From Peribacillus acanthi (GTDB lineage Bacteria > Bacillota > Bacilli > Bacillales > DSM-1321), in the NCBI RefSeq assembly GCF_003073175.1, contig NZ_QBBX01000017.1, forward strand, positions 1 to 64,000: a stretch of DNA of 64,000 nucleotides, in the 5' to 3' direction. The position numbers and the translations under genes were made by a program. Positions 45,565 through 54,323 of the stretch are shown here, piece after piece. The notes beneath the pieces are model-generated. The model was not told the origin of the DNA, did not search any database, and saw nothing but the letters and a program-made list of their open reading frames with translations. How positions within the stretch are numbered: position 1 is the stretch's first letter; every line of letters starts with the position of its first letter.

Positions 45565-46389
45565 ATGGAGAAATATTCACTAAACGAAGAGACATTAAAA
45601 TTCATTTTACATTTTGAAAAAAGTGTGGCTCGTGGAACTGTTTTTACAAATGCTGATTTAGTAGAAAAGTTCAAACAATCTACCTTTCATCATAAAGAAT
45701 TCGATACGTATATCCCTACAGCCATTAATAAAGCAATATGGTATGCAATTAAACGGAGTGGTAATTGGGTTATGAAAAGAGGAGTTTATCAATATCAAAA
45801 ACGAGAGGATTCATCATTCAACAATTACACTACTGTTCCAATGGTTAAAGCTAAAATTAACGTTCCTGTTCTAAATAAAGGGACTTCTTCCTCTGCCATT
45901 AACAGAGAAGAATACATTCATCATCTAAGCAAGAACTTGTTTAACGTATTAATGCTAAAAAAAGAAATCACTGATGATTTTTTACGAAAATATCATCTTA
46001 GTTCAAAAGGGATTGGAGATGACCTTTATTTTCTTACGGAAAGTTATTTTAGACAAATTGGGCTATTCAGTGGAAAACATAGCATGTCAGACTTCATTAC
46101 TCCCAACGCTAAAATAGCAATTGAAGAAGGAAAGGTTTCAAAGAATCTGATTTATGAACATATGATACCAAAAAATCTTTATATAAAGCAGATTTCGGAA
46201 GTTACTTTAGCTGGAGAACTAACAGAGGCATTTATCTATGACCTTTTAAGTAAGTATTACTTTGTTTGCACAGTTACAAAAGAGGAAGACGACCGATTGC
46301 CATCAATTAAAATGGATGACGATTGGGATGAAATAAATCCTTTTTATCGCTATGAAAAGGCTGGAATTGATTTTGTGCCTAATAGATAG
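45565..46389 (+). CDS. 274-aa protein with EHMIPK motif, divergent from hsdR
   Basis: The first 80 residues look like a winged helix (FTNADLVEKFK, AINKAIWYAIKRSG). The C-terminal part has YEHMIPKNLYI and VCTVTKEEDDRLPSI ending in EINPFYRYEKAGID. I recall this arrangement in uncharacterised proteins of phage and restriction loci, where the E-H-x-x-P element recalls HNH-type nucleases, but the other ligands are not clear. Paired with the next gene by 15 bp. Confidence 0.5.
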   Translation: MEKYSLNEETLKFILHFEKSVARGTVFTNADLVEKFKQSTFHHKEFDTYIPTAINKAIWYAIKRSGNWVMKRGVYQYQKREDSSFNNYTTVPMVKAKINVPVLNKGTSSSAINREEYIHHLSKNLFNVLMLKKEITDDFLRKYHLSSKGIGDDLYFLTESYFRQIGLFSGKHSMSDFITPNAKIAIEEGKVSKNLIYEHMIPKNLYIKQISEVTLAGELTEAFIYDLLSKYYFVCTVTKEEDDRLPSIKMDDDWDEINPFYRYEKAGIDFVPNR

Positions 46390-46404
46390 GAGAGGAAATG
46401 AGGA

Positions 46405-47331
46405 GTGAATAACAACCGTTCAAAGATTGTACCGAAAGAAGTTGTGCCGACTTTAGAATTAGATGGATGCATTACTTATGAAGAGGAGTTACCATATCCT
46501 TTTGTTCATTATCCTTCGAGATTTGGTTCGTTTTTTGGCTTTCAAGAAAATGAAAACTCACCTGTATGTTATTGCAAATGCCAACAAAAAGGATTAGAAA
46601 TATACCTTTTGAACGAAGAATTTAATCAGTTTGGGGATATTCCTAAATCATTGCGTTTTTATTTGGGAGAGGCGTTTATTAATACACTCCAATTCAAAAA
46701 TAATTTATGCCACGTTTGCAATAAAGTATGCCCAAAATACGGATTCGGAAAAACGTTAAACGGAACAAAGTTCCAATCTATCTATGGGCATTATATAAAT
46801 GGTATAGCTTTTGGATATGGAGTTGGTTCACGAGGCAGAATTTATGCACCAGAACTTTTGCCCTCTAATATAGTTCCATATCTTATTACCCATTCATTTG
46901 ATGATAATAGGCTTGATGACCAATCTATAACAGATTTCTTAAGGTATTGTGAAGATGTCATCCGTATTCGGATGGGTTACTTTGCTATAGGTAAAAGGTG
47001 GACAACGGAAGTAAAACTTCTTGAAATCATAAAGAAACTATACCCGAATTATAAAGTTATCCACCAGTACCCTCTCGACCATTTAAAAGCTGATATTTTC
47101 ATTGAAGAATTGAACCTTGTAATTGAATATCAAGGAGAACAGCACTATAGACCAATTGCTTTTATGGGCGGAGACAAAGCATTAGAAAATACAAAAATAA
47201 GGGATAAAGAAAAAGCTGAATTATGTGATTACTATAAACTCGGAATAGTTTATTTTGACTACAAAGATGATTTAAACGAAAAGATGGTGAAAGAAAGAAT
47301 TTCATTGTATTTAAAGGGAAACGAACAATAA
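46405..47331 (+). CDS. 308-aa protein with C-terminal PD-(D/E)xK-like domain
   Basis: The C-terminus has ADIFIEELNLVIEYQGEQHYRPI, with D-x9-E-Y-Q as a candidate nuclease core, and then YYKLGIVYFDYKD. Upstream are two CxC/CxxC pairs (CYCKCQQ, CHVCNKVC) which may bind zinc. The start is GTG with GGAGAGG eight bases before. It follows the EHMIPK gene and is a likely functional partner, either an orphan restriction-like pair or a defence module. Confidence 0.55.
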   Translation: MNNNRSKIVPKEVVPTLELDGCITYEEELPYPFVHYPSRFGSFFGFQENENSPVCYCKCQQKGLEIYLLNEEFNQFGDIPKSLRFYLGEAFINTLQFKNNLCHVCNKVCPKYGFGKTLNGTKFQSIYGHYINGIAFGYGVGSRGRIYAPELLPSNIVPYLITHSFDDNRLDDQSITDFLRYCEDVIRIRMGYFAIGKRWTTEVKLLEIIKKLYPNYKVIHQYPLDHLKADIFIEELNLVIEYQGEQHYRPIAFMGGDKALENTKIRDKEKAELCDYYKLGIVYFDYKDDLNEKMVKERISLYLKGNEQ

Positions 47332-47449
47332 TTATAGATTTTTTATGGCTGGTCATTAGGATTAGAAAATCCTTTTCCAATAAAAATAAATTAATAGAGA
47401 TTATGCCCGATATAAAGAAATGAATATTATTTTTAGATAGGTGAAAAAA

Positions 47450-47938
47450 TTGACATACAAAAGACATTCTGAACTAAATGAAGAAGAAAGAAAAGAATAT
47501 AGGGAACATGTAAGAATGGTAAGAGAAAGAAATAAAAGGAAAGCAACTGAAGAAAAGAGAAGGAGAATGCGGTTATTACTAAGTGTTTCAATAATTATTA
47601 TCTCCTTTGTTAGTTACATAGCGATAACCTCTTTTAAAGAAAAAGAGAATATTTCTGTTGATTCAGAAACTCATCTTGATTTAGGTGTCATAGATAGGGA
47701 CACAATACTTGTACAAAATAAAGATGATGCTGAATTCTACGGTCTTGCAGTTGACAACGGTAATGAGGCAGGAATGCAACATGCAAGAGAAAATGGTATA
47801 ACAATAAAAGAAGGCACAAAAGTTGAATATGGGGCAACAGAGGATTACCGTTTATATTACGTTAAAGTTTTAGAGGGTAATTATATCGGCAAGGATGGAT
47901 ACGTTCATTTTATGGATATTAGTAAAATAAAAAATTAG
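47450..47938 (+). CDS. Single-pass membrane protein with SH3-like outer domain
   Basis: A very basic N-terminus (about 40 residues), one membrane helix (LLLSVSIIIISFVSYIAIT) and an outer domain with RLYYVKVLEGNYIGKDGYVHF, which reads like a bacterial SH3. TTG at 47450 with AGGTG six bases upstream is preferred to GTG at 47441. Function unknown. Confidence 0.55.
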   Translation: MTYKRHSELNEEERKEYREHVRMVRERNKRKATEEKRRRMRLLLSVSIIIISFVSYIAITSFKEKENISVDSETHLDLGVIDRDTILVQNKDDAEFYGLAVDNGNEAGMQHARENGITIKEGTKVEYGATEDYRLYYVKVLEGNYIGKDGYVHFMDISKIKN

Positions 47939-48008
47939 ATTAGAGGTAGTAGATTCTCACAGATTTATAATAAATTTGTATAACTCACTACAATTTTTTA
48001 GCCCATAT

Positions 48009-48035
48009 AAAGGCAGAGGTATTCCTCTGTCCTTT
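48009..48035. terminator. Hairpin between convergent genes
   Basis: AAAGG-CAGAGG and CCTCTG-TCCTTT form an interrupted stem. T-rich sequence follows on the plus side. Confidence 0.6.
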
Positions 48036-48091
48036 GTTCATTATTGTGCCACTTAACTGAAGAAGAAAAAAACTAATAGTTAATTATCCCT

Positions 48092-48508
48092 TCATTTCTT
48101 CTTCAATCTTTTAAATCGGTCTTTAAAATCCACAGCTCTGTTTACCTTAGCCAAAGCCACTTCCAATTCCTTCTCTTTCTTTTCCTCCTGCATTTGTTCC
48201 TGCTCCTTGTCCCTTGCTTTCATCCGTATCTCGATATCTTCCCCACGTTTACCCAGTCGTTTTCGATTAAATTTAGCCATCTTTCCGTATTTTTTAGATT
48301 CTGCAAACTCCTTGACCACTAATGCCTGTTCTGATGTAAATAATCGCTGACCATTTATTACAAGTGGTTCTGGAATTAATCTTTCCTTACCATTCTCAGC
48401 CAGTCTATCGCTGTACTTACACCATTGAGCAATTGTAGCTGGGCTACGTTTTACATACGCCCCTAAATCACCCGTTGTTAGGAAGTTTTGTCCATCAATG
48501 ATTCTCAT
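48092..48508 (-). CDS. HTH-type protein coupled to the 110-aa gene
   Basis: The start at 48508 overlaps the upstream stop as ATGA. The N-terminal half has a MerR/excisionase-like HTH (FLTTGDLGAYVKRSPATIAQWCKYSD, then RLFTSEQALVVKEFAESK). The tail is long and Lys/Glu-rich. About 138 aa. The upstream extension is only a reading-frame remainder. Confidence 0.55.
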   Translation of the reverse strand: MRIIDGQNFLTTGDLGAYVKRSPATIAQWCKYSDRLAENGKERLIPEPLVINGQRLFTSEQALVVKEFAESKKYGKMAKFNRKRLGKRGEDIEIRMKARDKEQEQMQEEKKEKELEVALAKVNRAVDFKDRFKRLKKK

Positions 48509-48837
48509 TTTTTCGTTCCTCCTTCTAATTCCGCAAGTTTTTTCTTTAATTCCTCGTTTTCCTGCTTCATTTTTTGATAGGTCGTTTCTTGTGTTCGGTA
48601 TTGCTTTAAATCTCCCCTTTTTAGTTTTGCAATACAAGCCCGAATCTCTTTCACTTCTGATTGCTTAAAATGCTGGACATTGTTTATCTTTGTTACATTG
48701 GGTAGGAACCCCTCTTCACCGTTCTCTTTCATTTGGTGGTTAATCTTGATAAGGTTGAACAAGGTGGCAGGAGAAAGATTAATTAGATACGCAACTTCTT
48801 GAACCTTGTAGTACAGCTCCCCATCTTTTCGTTTCAA
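48505..48837 (-). CDS. HTH plus coiled-coil protein
   Basis: The 110-aa protein has a similar plan to its partner: a helix-turn-helix (YYKVQEVAYLINLSPATLFNLIK), a beta wing (VTKINNVQHFKQSEVKEIR) and a C-terminal coiled coil (YQKMKQENEELKKKLAELE). Two such HTH genes with overlapping start suggest a heteromeric plasmid-type regulator or partition-like pair. Confidence 0.55.
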   Translation of the reverse strand: MKRKDGELYYKVQEVAYLINLSPATLFNLIKINHQMKENGEEGFLPNVTKINNVQHFKQSEVKEIRACIAKLKRGDLKQYRTQETTYQKMKQENEELKKKLAELEGGTKK

Positions 48838-48954
48838 CGTTCTCTCCCCCTTCCTTCTTTTGAATATGATAGGGTTTTGATATGAAATTTGATATAGAAA
48901 CGATTAGGTTGTTGTTCTTTAAACAAAAGTTGGAAAAGTATTTTAATGACAGTT

Positions 48955-49506
48955 TTAAAGGTTGATAGGGTTCTTGGCTTTAAATTCAGCGATAATTTCA
49001 TTGATTAATTGATTCTTTTTCTTATTGTGATAGACACCGTATAGCTTCAAATAAATATCCAGACCAGGCTCAAGAAAAATCGTTTGCTGAATCCCTCCTG
49101 CCTTCTCGCTCCAAGGTACGTACTGCCCCACTTCACCTGATTTATTAACCTTATCATTCCCTACTGCCATAGCTTTCTCCCCTGCCTCTTTCCCTACTGC
49201 ATTTGTACCAATCTTATTTTTCTTAATTTCATAACATTGGCTACAGTAGGTGTCAAAATACTCGTTAGGCTTCCCTTTATTGCAGAGCTTATAAGTTTGG
49301 TTAATATCGACCCATTCTCCGTTCTCCAGCTTATAAACAGAATGCCAACGATTACAAGAAGAGCAAAATACTTGCATTTCCTTTGCATACTCGTCATACC
49401 GATGATTCACAACCGTCTTTCCTCTTTTTTCTAAGCTAATTTGCAAAGGCTTTGGAAGAATTAAGCCTTCAATCAAAATATTCCTATCCTTTAATTTTAT
49501 ATCCAT
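48955..49506 (-). CDS. 183-aa protein with two CxxC pairs
   Basis: FCSSCNRWHSVY and YCSQCYE form a probable zinc ribbon in the first 100 residues. The C-terminal segment (QQTIFLEPGLDIYLKLYGVYHNKKKN) resembles a ribbon-helix-helix dimer domain. It may be a DNA-binding accessory protein of a mobile element. AGGAG-type sequence (AGAGGGGATTC) precedes ATG. Confidence 0.5.
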   Translation of the reverse strand: MDIKLKDRNILIEGLILPKPLQISLEKRGKTVVNHRYDEYAKEMQVFCSSCNRWHSVYKLENGEWVDINQTYKLCNKGKPNEYFDTYCSQCYEIKKNKIGTNAVGKEAGEKAMAVGNDKVNKSGEVGQYVPWSEKAGGIQQTIFLEPGLDIYLKLYGVYHNKKKNQLINEIIAEFKAKNPINL

Positions 49507-49940
49507 CTAAGAATCCCCTCTCTTTCAATTATTTTCTGGTGCTATATTATAGATTTCTGAAACGGATATATTCACAAAACCTTGGTTCAATAACAGACGA
49601 GTTTGTTGAATTGTAAATTCCTGAAGTTAATGACACAACAAACTACTAAGTTGATAGTTTCCATAATAAAAAGCTCCTTAAGATTAGAAAAGGTATGAAC
49701 AATTTCATACTTTTCAAGTAACTTCTCCGAACAATTGCGAAACAAGTGTGACGAAGTAAGAATTGTTACAGAATTTTTCCATACTTCTTTATTAACTATT
49801 GAGATATATTTATGTAACAAACACCATTCGAGCGTTCTATTCCAGCAAACAAATGAAACCAAATAAATCCTTAAACGTAAATTCAATTAAGAAAAGTTAT
49901 AGGAAGTCAATGACTATTATTCAATAGAGGGTTGAACCAT
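49507..49940. other. Intergenic region between divergent genes
   Basis: No supportable gene is seen. AT-rich, without clear repeats. Confidence 0.4.
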
Positions 49941-50135
49941 ATGAACAAATGGTGGAATAGAAAGAAAAGTAAGACGAGAAAAAATAAGAAGAGTAATGAT
50001 GATTATACATTTTTAGATTTCATTTTTGATGTGCTATTCTGGATACCAGAATTAATTTTCTTGCCTTTCAGATTAATTTTTTGGTTACTTAGAGGTATAG
50101 GGAGATTCTTTAGGGATGGGTTTGATTTTTTATAA
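49941..50135 (+). CDS. Small membrane-associated protein
   Basis: A basic start (KWWNRKKSKTRKNKKS) is followed by FLDFIFDVLFWIPELIF and LPFRLIFWLLRGIGRFF, one or two amphipathic or membrane helices. GAGGG lies nine bases before ATG at 49941; TTG at 49932 is the upstream alternative. About 64 aa. Unknown role, though small Bacillus membrane proteins of this type are common. Confidence 0.5.
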   Translation: MNKWWNRKKSKTRKNKKSNDDYTFLDFIFDVLFWIPELIFLPFRLIFWLLRGIGRFFRDGFDFL

Positions 50136-50186
50136 ACCGTAAAGGATTATTTTTTAAATATAAGGGTGATTAGCATGAAGGTTTAA

Positions 50187-50492
50187 ATGAAATGGTGTAC
50201 GGATTGTAAAACTTTAGTGAGCAATTCTTCTAAGGTATGCTCCAAGTGTGGCAGTAGACAATTGGAAAAAGGCGTTTATTCAGATGAACTGAAACAAAGC
50301 GTCATTTATAATAAACACCAACATTTAATATTTAGTAAGCAATCGAATAACGGTATTCGCAGTTGCCCAACATGTGGTGCAGGAATTGCTACTACATCAG
50401 TATATGCTGAATGTAGTTTTTGTGGAGATGAATTATCAAGCGATGGTAGCTCATATTATATGGACTATATTGATAGAATGAACGATAGGTAA
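50187..50492 (+). CDS. Double zinc-ribbon protein
   Basis: CTDCKTL with CSKCGSR, and CPTCGAG with CSFCGDE, give two zinc ribbons in 101 aa. Such proteins are often adaptors. It follows the small membrane protein on the same strand. Unrecognised otherwise. Confidence 0.6.
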   Translation: MKWCTDCKTLVSNSSKVCSKCGSRQLEKGVYSDELKQSVIYNKHQHLIFSKQSNNGIRSCPTCGAGIATTSVYAECSFCGDELSSDGSSYYMDYIDRMNDR

Positions 50493-50532
50493 ATAAATAT
50501 GGCTAAACAAGACCATACATATAAAAAAAATA

Positions 50533-50556
50533 AAGGCACTGGATATCCAATGCCTT
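50533..50556. terminator. Bidirectional terminator hairpin
   Basis: AAGGCA and TGCCTT arms with TGGATATCCA inside form an interrupted stem between convergent genes. The minus-strand side ends in TTTATTTTTTTT. Confidence 0.7.
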
Positions 50557-50567
50557 AACAAATTTCT

Positions 50568-51551
50568 TTATATCCCTTGCTCGTGATATTGCCACATTTC
50601 CTTTTTGTCCCCATAGAAATAATAAGTATAATTCGAGAAAGCGATAATCATTTTCTCAAAAATATCCACCAATTTTCCAACGGTATCCTCAATACTTTCT
50701 GATGGCTTAATCGTCACTGAAATACAGTTATCTTTGAATCGAACTGCTCCATCGAACCTTTTTTGAATAATCCTTTCTTTTCCCTTGATAGATTCGTATA
50801 TTTTTCTATTATAATCGCTAAATCTCAACTCTACAAAAGCAACGTTTCTTCTATCACTCAACGATACATAATAATTGCAATCACTACGACCTGCTCCAAA
50901 ACTGATAATACGTAATTTCTGTATGTGTGCCTTCTCTCGATGAAAAGGCAAGAAGTATTTGATACGACTTCTCAGTGACTTTAACAGAAATTCATTTTCT
51001 TTTTTTCTCATTGCTTCCAGGTCACTAAGGTTCTCCTGTTGCTGTTGTTCCACTATTTTAGCAACAATCGGTTGAATAATACTCTCCTTTCTTAAAAGCC
51101 GAATAGGACTTTCTATATTTAACAAGTTTAGATTTTCGTAAACTTTTAGCTTGTGCATATGGTTCAATCTTTGTAGAGGTGCAGTTATATCGGGATTTAA
51201 CTCTGCAAAGTAAAGAGTAATCGGTTTACCAGACTTCCTGACTGCATTTTGTAACTCTTTTACGTGTTCCTCATGGAAAGCAGAAGCAATGTAAACGATA
51301 ATGCCACTTTCAATCATCTCAATAATTTTTAATATCTTGTCTTGATGTGTCTTATTACTCTTAAGCAATAGGTTTTCCACAAATACTTCTACCCCTAAAC
51401 TGCTTATAGCATACATATCAATTTTAAGACCTTGATAATGTTTTTCAAACTGGACACTTTCTAATTCCAAACCAAGTTCCTTTTCAATTATTCGTTCCTG
51501 ACCTAAAAACAATGTCATTAGGAATTCTTTCTCTGACCCATTAAAGCTCAT
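50568..51551 (-). CDS. 327-aa protein with PD-(D/E)xK-like N-domain
   Basis: KIDMYAISSLGVEVFVENLL, followed by KTHQDKILKIIEMI and GIIVYIASAFHEEHVKEL, follows the nuclease-like N-domain seen in front of DUF4268-type proteins (D-x-n-E-N-L in place of E-x-K). The C-terminal half (NYYVSLSDRRNVAFVELRF) is a beta-rich domain often paired with it. It starts about 25 bp after the XRE gene's terminator and likely belongs with it. Confidence 0.5.
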   Translation of the reverse strand: MSFNGSEKEFLMTLFLGQERIIEKELGLELESVQFEKHYQGLKIDMYAISSLGVEVFVENLLLKSNKTHQDKILKIIEMIESGIIVYIASAFHEEHVKELQNAVRKSGKPITLYFAELNPDITAPLQRLNHMHKLKVYENLNLLNIESPIRLLRKESIIQPIVAKIVEQQQQENLSDLEAMRKKENEFLLKSLRSRIKYFLPFHREKAHIQKLRIISFGAGRSDCNYYVSLSDRRNVAFVELRFSDYNRKIYESIKGKERIIQKRFDGAVRFKDNCISVTIKPSESIEDTVGKLVDIFEKMIIAFSNYTYYFYGDKKEMWQYHEQGI

Positions 51552-51575
51552 AATCCTTCTTCCTCCTGTTAAAAA

Positions 51576-51600
51576 TAGGAGACCCTAAAAGAGTCCCCTA
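51576..51600 (-). terminator. Terminator after the XRE gene
   Basis: TAGGGGAC and GTCTCCTA pair around CTTTTAGG on the minus strand, followed by TTTTTAAC. Confidence 0.6.
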
Positions 51601-51610
51601 ATTTCCAAAT

Positions 51611-52063
51611 TTATTTACTTACCTCTTTAAAGTCATCAATCAGTTCAGAAAGGTCGAATAATTGTTTAATTCGGTTGTCTTCATCCCAACTCATTTCAAG
51701 GATAAACTCGATAATTTGGATAAAAGATTCCTTCTCGTCTTTACTAAACAGATTATCGGCATCCCTTTTACAATCATTATACAAAACCAGTTCCGCTACT
51801 AAAGGAGCTTCATCAATCGGGGTATCAGACGTAGAGATGTCCAATAGCAACGAAAGTGGAATTCCAAGTGCATCAGCGAGTTTAGCGGATATAGGAACGC
51901 TTGGAGCTTTGCGTTCTCCTCTCTCTAAACGAGAGATGTAGCCATTCGATACGCCAGTCTTCTCAAAGAGTTCCTGCAGACTCATTTGACGTTTTTCACG
52001 CCACCACTTCAGGGTAGCTCCAAAGTTATTACTTACTGTACGGTCATCACCATTTTTGCTCAT
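51611..52063 (-). CDS. XRE-family repressor-like regulator
   Basis: The HTH_3 domain lies at about residues 14-72: LKWWREKRQMSLQELFEKTGVSNGYISRLERG then ALGIPLSLLLD. A helical C-terminal part may sense a signal or dimerise. ATG at 52063 follows AGGAGG; the longer start at 52105 lacks a ribosome binding site. It precedes the nuclease-like gene, with a terminator between, so it may be a repressor of nearby promoters. Confidence 0.8.
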   Translation of the reverse strand: MSKNGDDRTVSNNFGATLKWWREKRQMSLQELFEKTGVSNGYISRLERGERKAPSVPISAKLADALGIPLSLLLDISTSDTPIDEAPLVAELVLYNDCKRDADNLFSKDEKESFIQIIEFILEMSWDEDNRIKQLFDLSELIDDFKEVSK

Positions 52064-52105
52064 ATGCTCTATTTCCTCCTGTTTAATCTGCCTAATCCTT
52101 TTCAT

Positions 52106-52637
52106 AGATTAGAACATCCTGTTGTAACTCTTCTTAATAGAATTCCTTGTTTTTATTAAGAATGATATATTATAGATTTTGCTTAAAAAAATATTCGATG
52201 ATAGAACAGGGATAAAGCAGGGGTAAACAAGTTTATTGAGGCGTAAAAAGAAGATGATAGAATTTAGAAAATGATTGAAACGTATGGGTTAATGTTCTAA
52301 AGAGGATATAAATAAATTTTGGTGGTGGCACTTGTATAAAGTGGCAGATGGAAGGGTGAAATTTAGACTTAATGCAAAAGTTGAGGAAGATTAGTGCCAT
52401 GGACATGGGGCAGAAGTGGAATATTGACTTATTCACTGGAAAGAATCCTTATTTTCCTGAAATCATTGAACTCGATGATTTTTGGTAATCCTTTGTAGCA
52501 AGATAAGTAGAAATGAAAATTTCATATAGCAAACTATTTTTCTGCGTTATTGAAGTTAAAAAACTACTACTTTATACTTATTCCTGTAACAGTAGATTAA
52601 GAAAATCATTACAATATGATTAAAGAAAGGTGATTTT
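52106..52637. other. Intergenic region with possible gene relic
   Basis: No intact gene. Plus-strand frames near 52332-52488 read LYKVADGRVKFRLNAKVEED, a stop, then in another frame MDMGQKWNIDLFTGKNPYF and PEIIELDDFW. This looks like the end of a small protein with a stop and a shift. Confidence is low because no homologue is recalled. Confidence 0.3.
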
Positions 52638-53159
52638 ATGTTTATTGATAAAATTGATGAAGTATTATTAGATGAGATACAAGAAGAATTGGACCAAGAA
52701 TACAGTCAAATTGTAGCTAATTGGGATGGGGAACTTTTCGATATTAAACGTAATGATTTGGATGACACATTACGTTCAGAAATCTTTAGTGAATATCTTA
52801 ACACTTTACTTGATATGTTAGCTGATTTGATACATCAGAATTTCCCATTTGTAAAAGAAAAGGATATTGATATTGCCCCATATTCAGATGTTATTATTTC
52901 CGAAACCGATGGTTATAAAGATGTTGAGTTACAAGTACATGCAGATGTTGCTGATTCCGACAGAAAAAAACTTAGTGAAATTGAATCCAAACAACTTGAT
53001 AAACTGCTAAGTGAACTAACTCAACTTTATAAAGAATTAGAAATTGACACAAAATTAACGCTTACTCATATTCCATTTAAGGATGTTCCAGAAGACTACT
53101 ATGTAAAAGATGAAGATTATGGGGAAAATGACTATGATTTTGTTCAAATTGAATTTTAG
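52638..53159 (+). CDS. Unrecognised acidic 173-aa protein
   Basis: A strongly acidic protein (VKDEDYGENDYDFVQ at the end) with helices (LDEIQEELDQEYSQIV, LSELTQLYKELEID). AAAGGTGATTTT before ATG is a strong ribosome binding site. Acidic small proteins in such islands are sometimes DNA mimics, but no motif supports it here. Confidence 0.6.
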   Translation: MFIDKIDEVLLDEIQEELDQEYSQIVANWDGELFDIKRNDLDDTLRSEIFSEYLNTLLDMLADLIHQNFPFVKEKDIDIAPYSDVIISETDGYKDVELQVHADVADSDRKKLSEIESKQLDKLLSELTQLYKELEIDTKLTLTHIPFKDVPEDYYVKDEDYGENDYDFVQIEF

Positions 53160-53211
53160 TAAAAATTGACCTTATCGTTTTATTTTAAGAATGAACTACT
53201 TCTATATTTTG

Positions 53212-53237
53212 AGAGTGGGTTGTACTTACCCCACTCT
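53212..53237. terminator. Bidirectional terminator hairpin
   Basis: AGAGTGGG and CCCACTCT form a perfect 8-bp stem between convergent genes, with TATTTAG on the plus side. Confidence 0.7.
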
Positions 53238-53240
53238 TAT

Positions 53241-53438
53241 TTAGTATTCAAAGAATTGTTCCATTTCTTCGACTGTTAAATCTTTCGGTTCTATTCCGCC
53301 TTTTTCCTGACAGTAATTCCACAAGGCTCTAACTTTTACTCTTGCTTCTCCTGGCTTACGACCTACAGCAAAAACTTCGTCTGGGAATGCATCGTCAAAT
53401 TTAATCATTTCTTCAATCATTTTTTTATCATCTAACAT
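53241..53438 (-). CDS. Unrecognised 65-aa protein
   Basis: A small helical acidic protein (DDKKMIEEMIKFDDAFP, KDLTVEEMEQFFEY). GGTGGGAG precedes ATG. No family recognised. Confidence 0.5.
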   Translation of the reverse strand: MLDDKKMIEEMIKFDDAFPDEVFAVGRKPGEARVKVRALWNYCQEKGGIEPKDLTVEEMEQFFEY

Positions 53439-53823
53439 ACTCCCACCGCCTTTTTACCATTATACCAATCTTCCCGTAACTATTTGACAGGAATTTGGAT
53501 GTTAGGGAGTAGATTTTTCTGCTTTCTTTCTCTTTTCCCTTCCTTAAATCCTATTTTTAACGGGCTTTTCAGGCTTTTAATCAAATGTTTGATTACATCT
53601 GACTAAACATACCAACGGTACGTTTTTCCTGCCATTAGAAATAAAAAACACGAGGAAAACTGGAGGATAAGTCCAGTTCTCTTTCGTGCTCTGGTGTACA
53701 TTTATGTTTGACCATTACAGTTTATTTTGCTATTTACCGTTATTGATTTGCGATAACATAGAAGGTCAGTTCTTAGGACTTTAGGGATAAGGGAAAACAT
53801 CTTCAATTTACTATGGCGTACAA
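53439..53823. other. Intergenic region with a palindrome and a hairpin
   Basis: Holds the 18-bp palindrome at 53578 and a hairpin near 53650-53695 (CACGA-AAACTGG / CCAGTT-TTTCGTG). TGCTATTTA at 53728 resembles the repeats upstream of tnsA in inverted orientation. No gene is seen. Confidence 0.4.
53578..53595. promoter_or_regulatory. 18-bp palindrome similar to the operator at 4909
   Basis: TAATCAAA and TTTGATTA are perfect arms around TG. The consensus AATCAA...TTGATT is shared with 4909-4930, so the same or a related TetR-type regulator may bind both. Confidence 0.35.
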
Positions 53824-54270
53824 CTATACATTTTTTTGATATACGTCTAATCGTAAAGGTCTATATCTTAAAGGAATTCTGAACTCTTCAAGACTTTCTA
53901 CTTCTGAATAAAAATCCTCTACGTCACCTTCGTAATCAAAATACATTAGCGATGTCTCCAATTTATGCAATTCCTCTGTTGGTTCAAACACAAATTCACA
54001 ATGAAGTTGCTCCATATGCGAATATTCTTCACCTTCATAAATGGTAAAGTGCCGAACTAAGTCGAAATAAAATTGTTCTTCACCAGTAAAGTCATACACT
54101 CCACATTGAAAGAGCAAGGCAATTTCATCTTCACCTTCTACTTGTTCTTTGCCAAATGCTTTGAATACTTCCCAAACCTTCATAATATCTGTCATATTTT
54201 TACTGATTTTATTTTTTAGATAACTTTCGGCTTCATTAATACTTAACACTTTCAGTTCCCCATTCTGCAT
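53824..54270 (-). CDS. Unrecognised 148-aa protein
   Basis: An acidic soluble protein with FDLVRHFTIYEGEEYSHMEQLHCEFVFE and VEDFYSEVESLEEF. It is in a row of minus-strand genes of unknown role that resemble immunity proteins by size and charge. No family is recognised. Confidence 0.5.
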   Translation of the reverse strand: MQNGELKVLSINEAESYLKNKISKNMTDIMKVWEVFKAFGKEQVEGEDEIALLFQCGVYDFTGEEQFYFDLVRHFTIYEGEEYSHMEQLHCEFVFEPTEELHKLETSLMYFDYEGDVEDFYSEVESLEEFRIPLRYRPLRLDVYQKNV

Positions 54271-54323
54271 AGGATTCCCTTTGCAATGATTACACCTACA
54301 AAAAACTAAATCACTCCAATTAT

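Noticed and set aside
53697-53770. Possible second end of the Tn7-like element, based on TGCTATTTA and TTTGCGATAAC
   Set aside because: Only one 9-bp match to the repeats upstream of tnsA; expected by chance in 64 kb, and the geometry would not enclose the tns genes.
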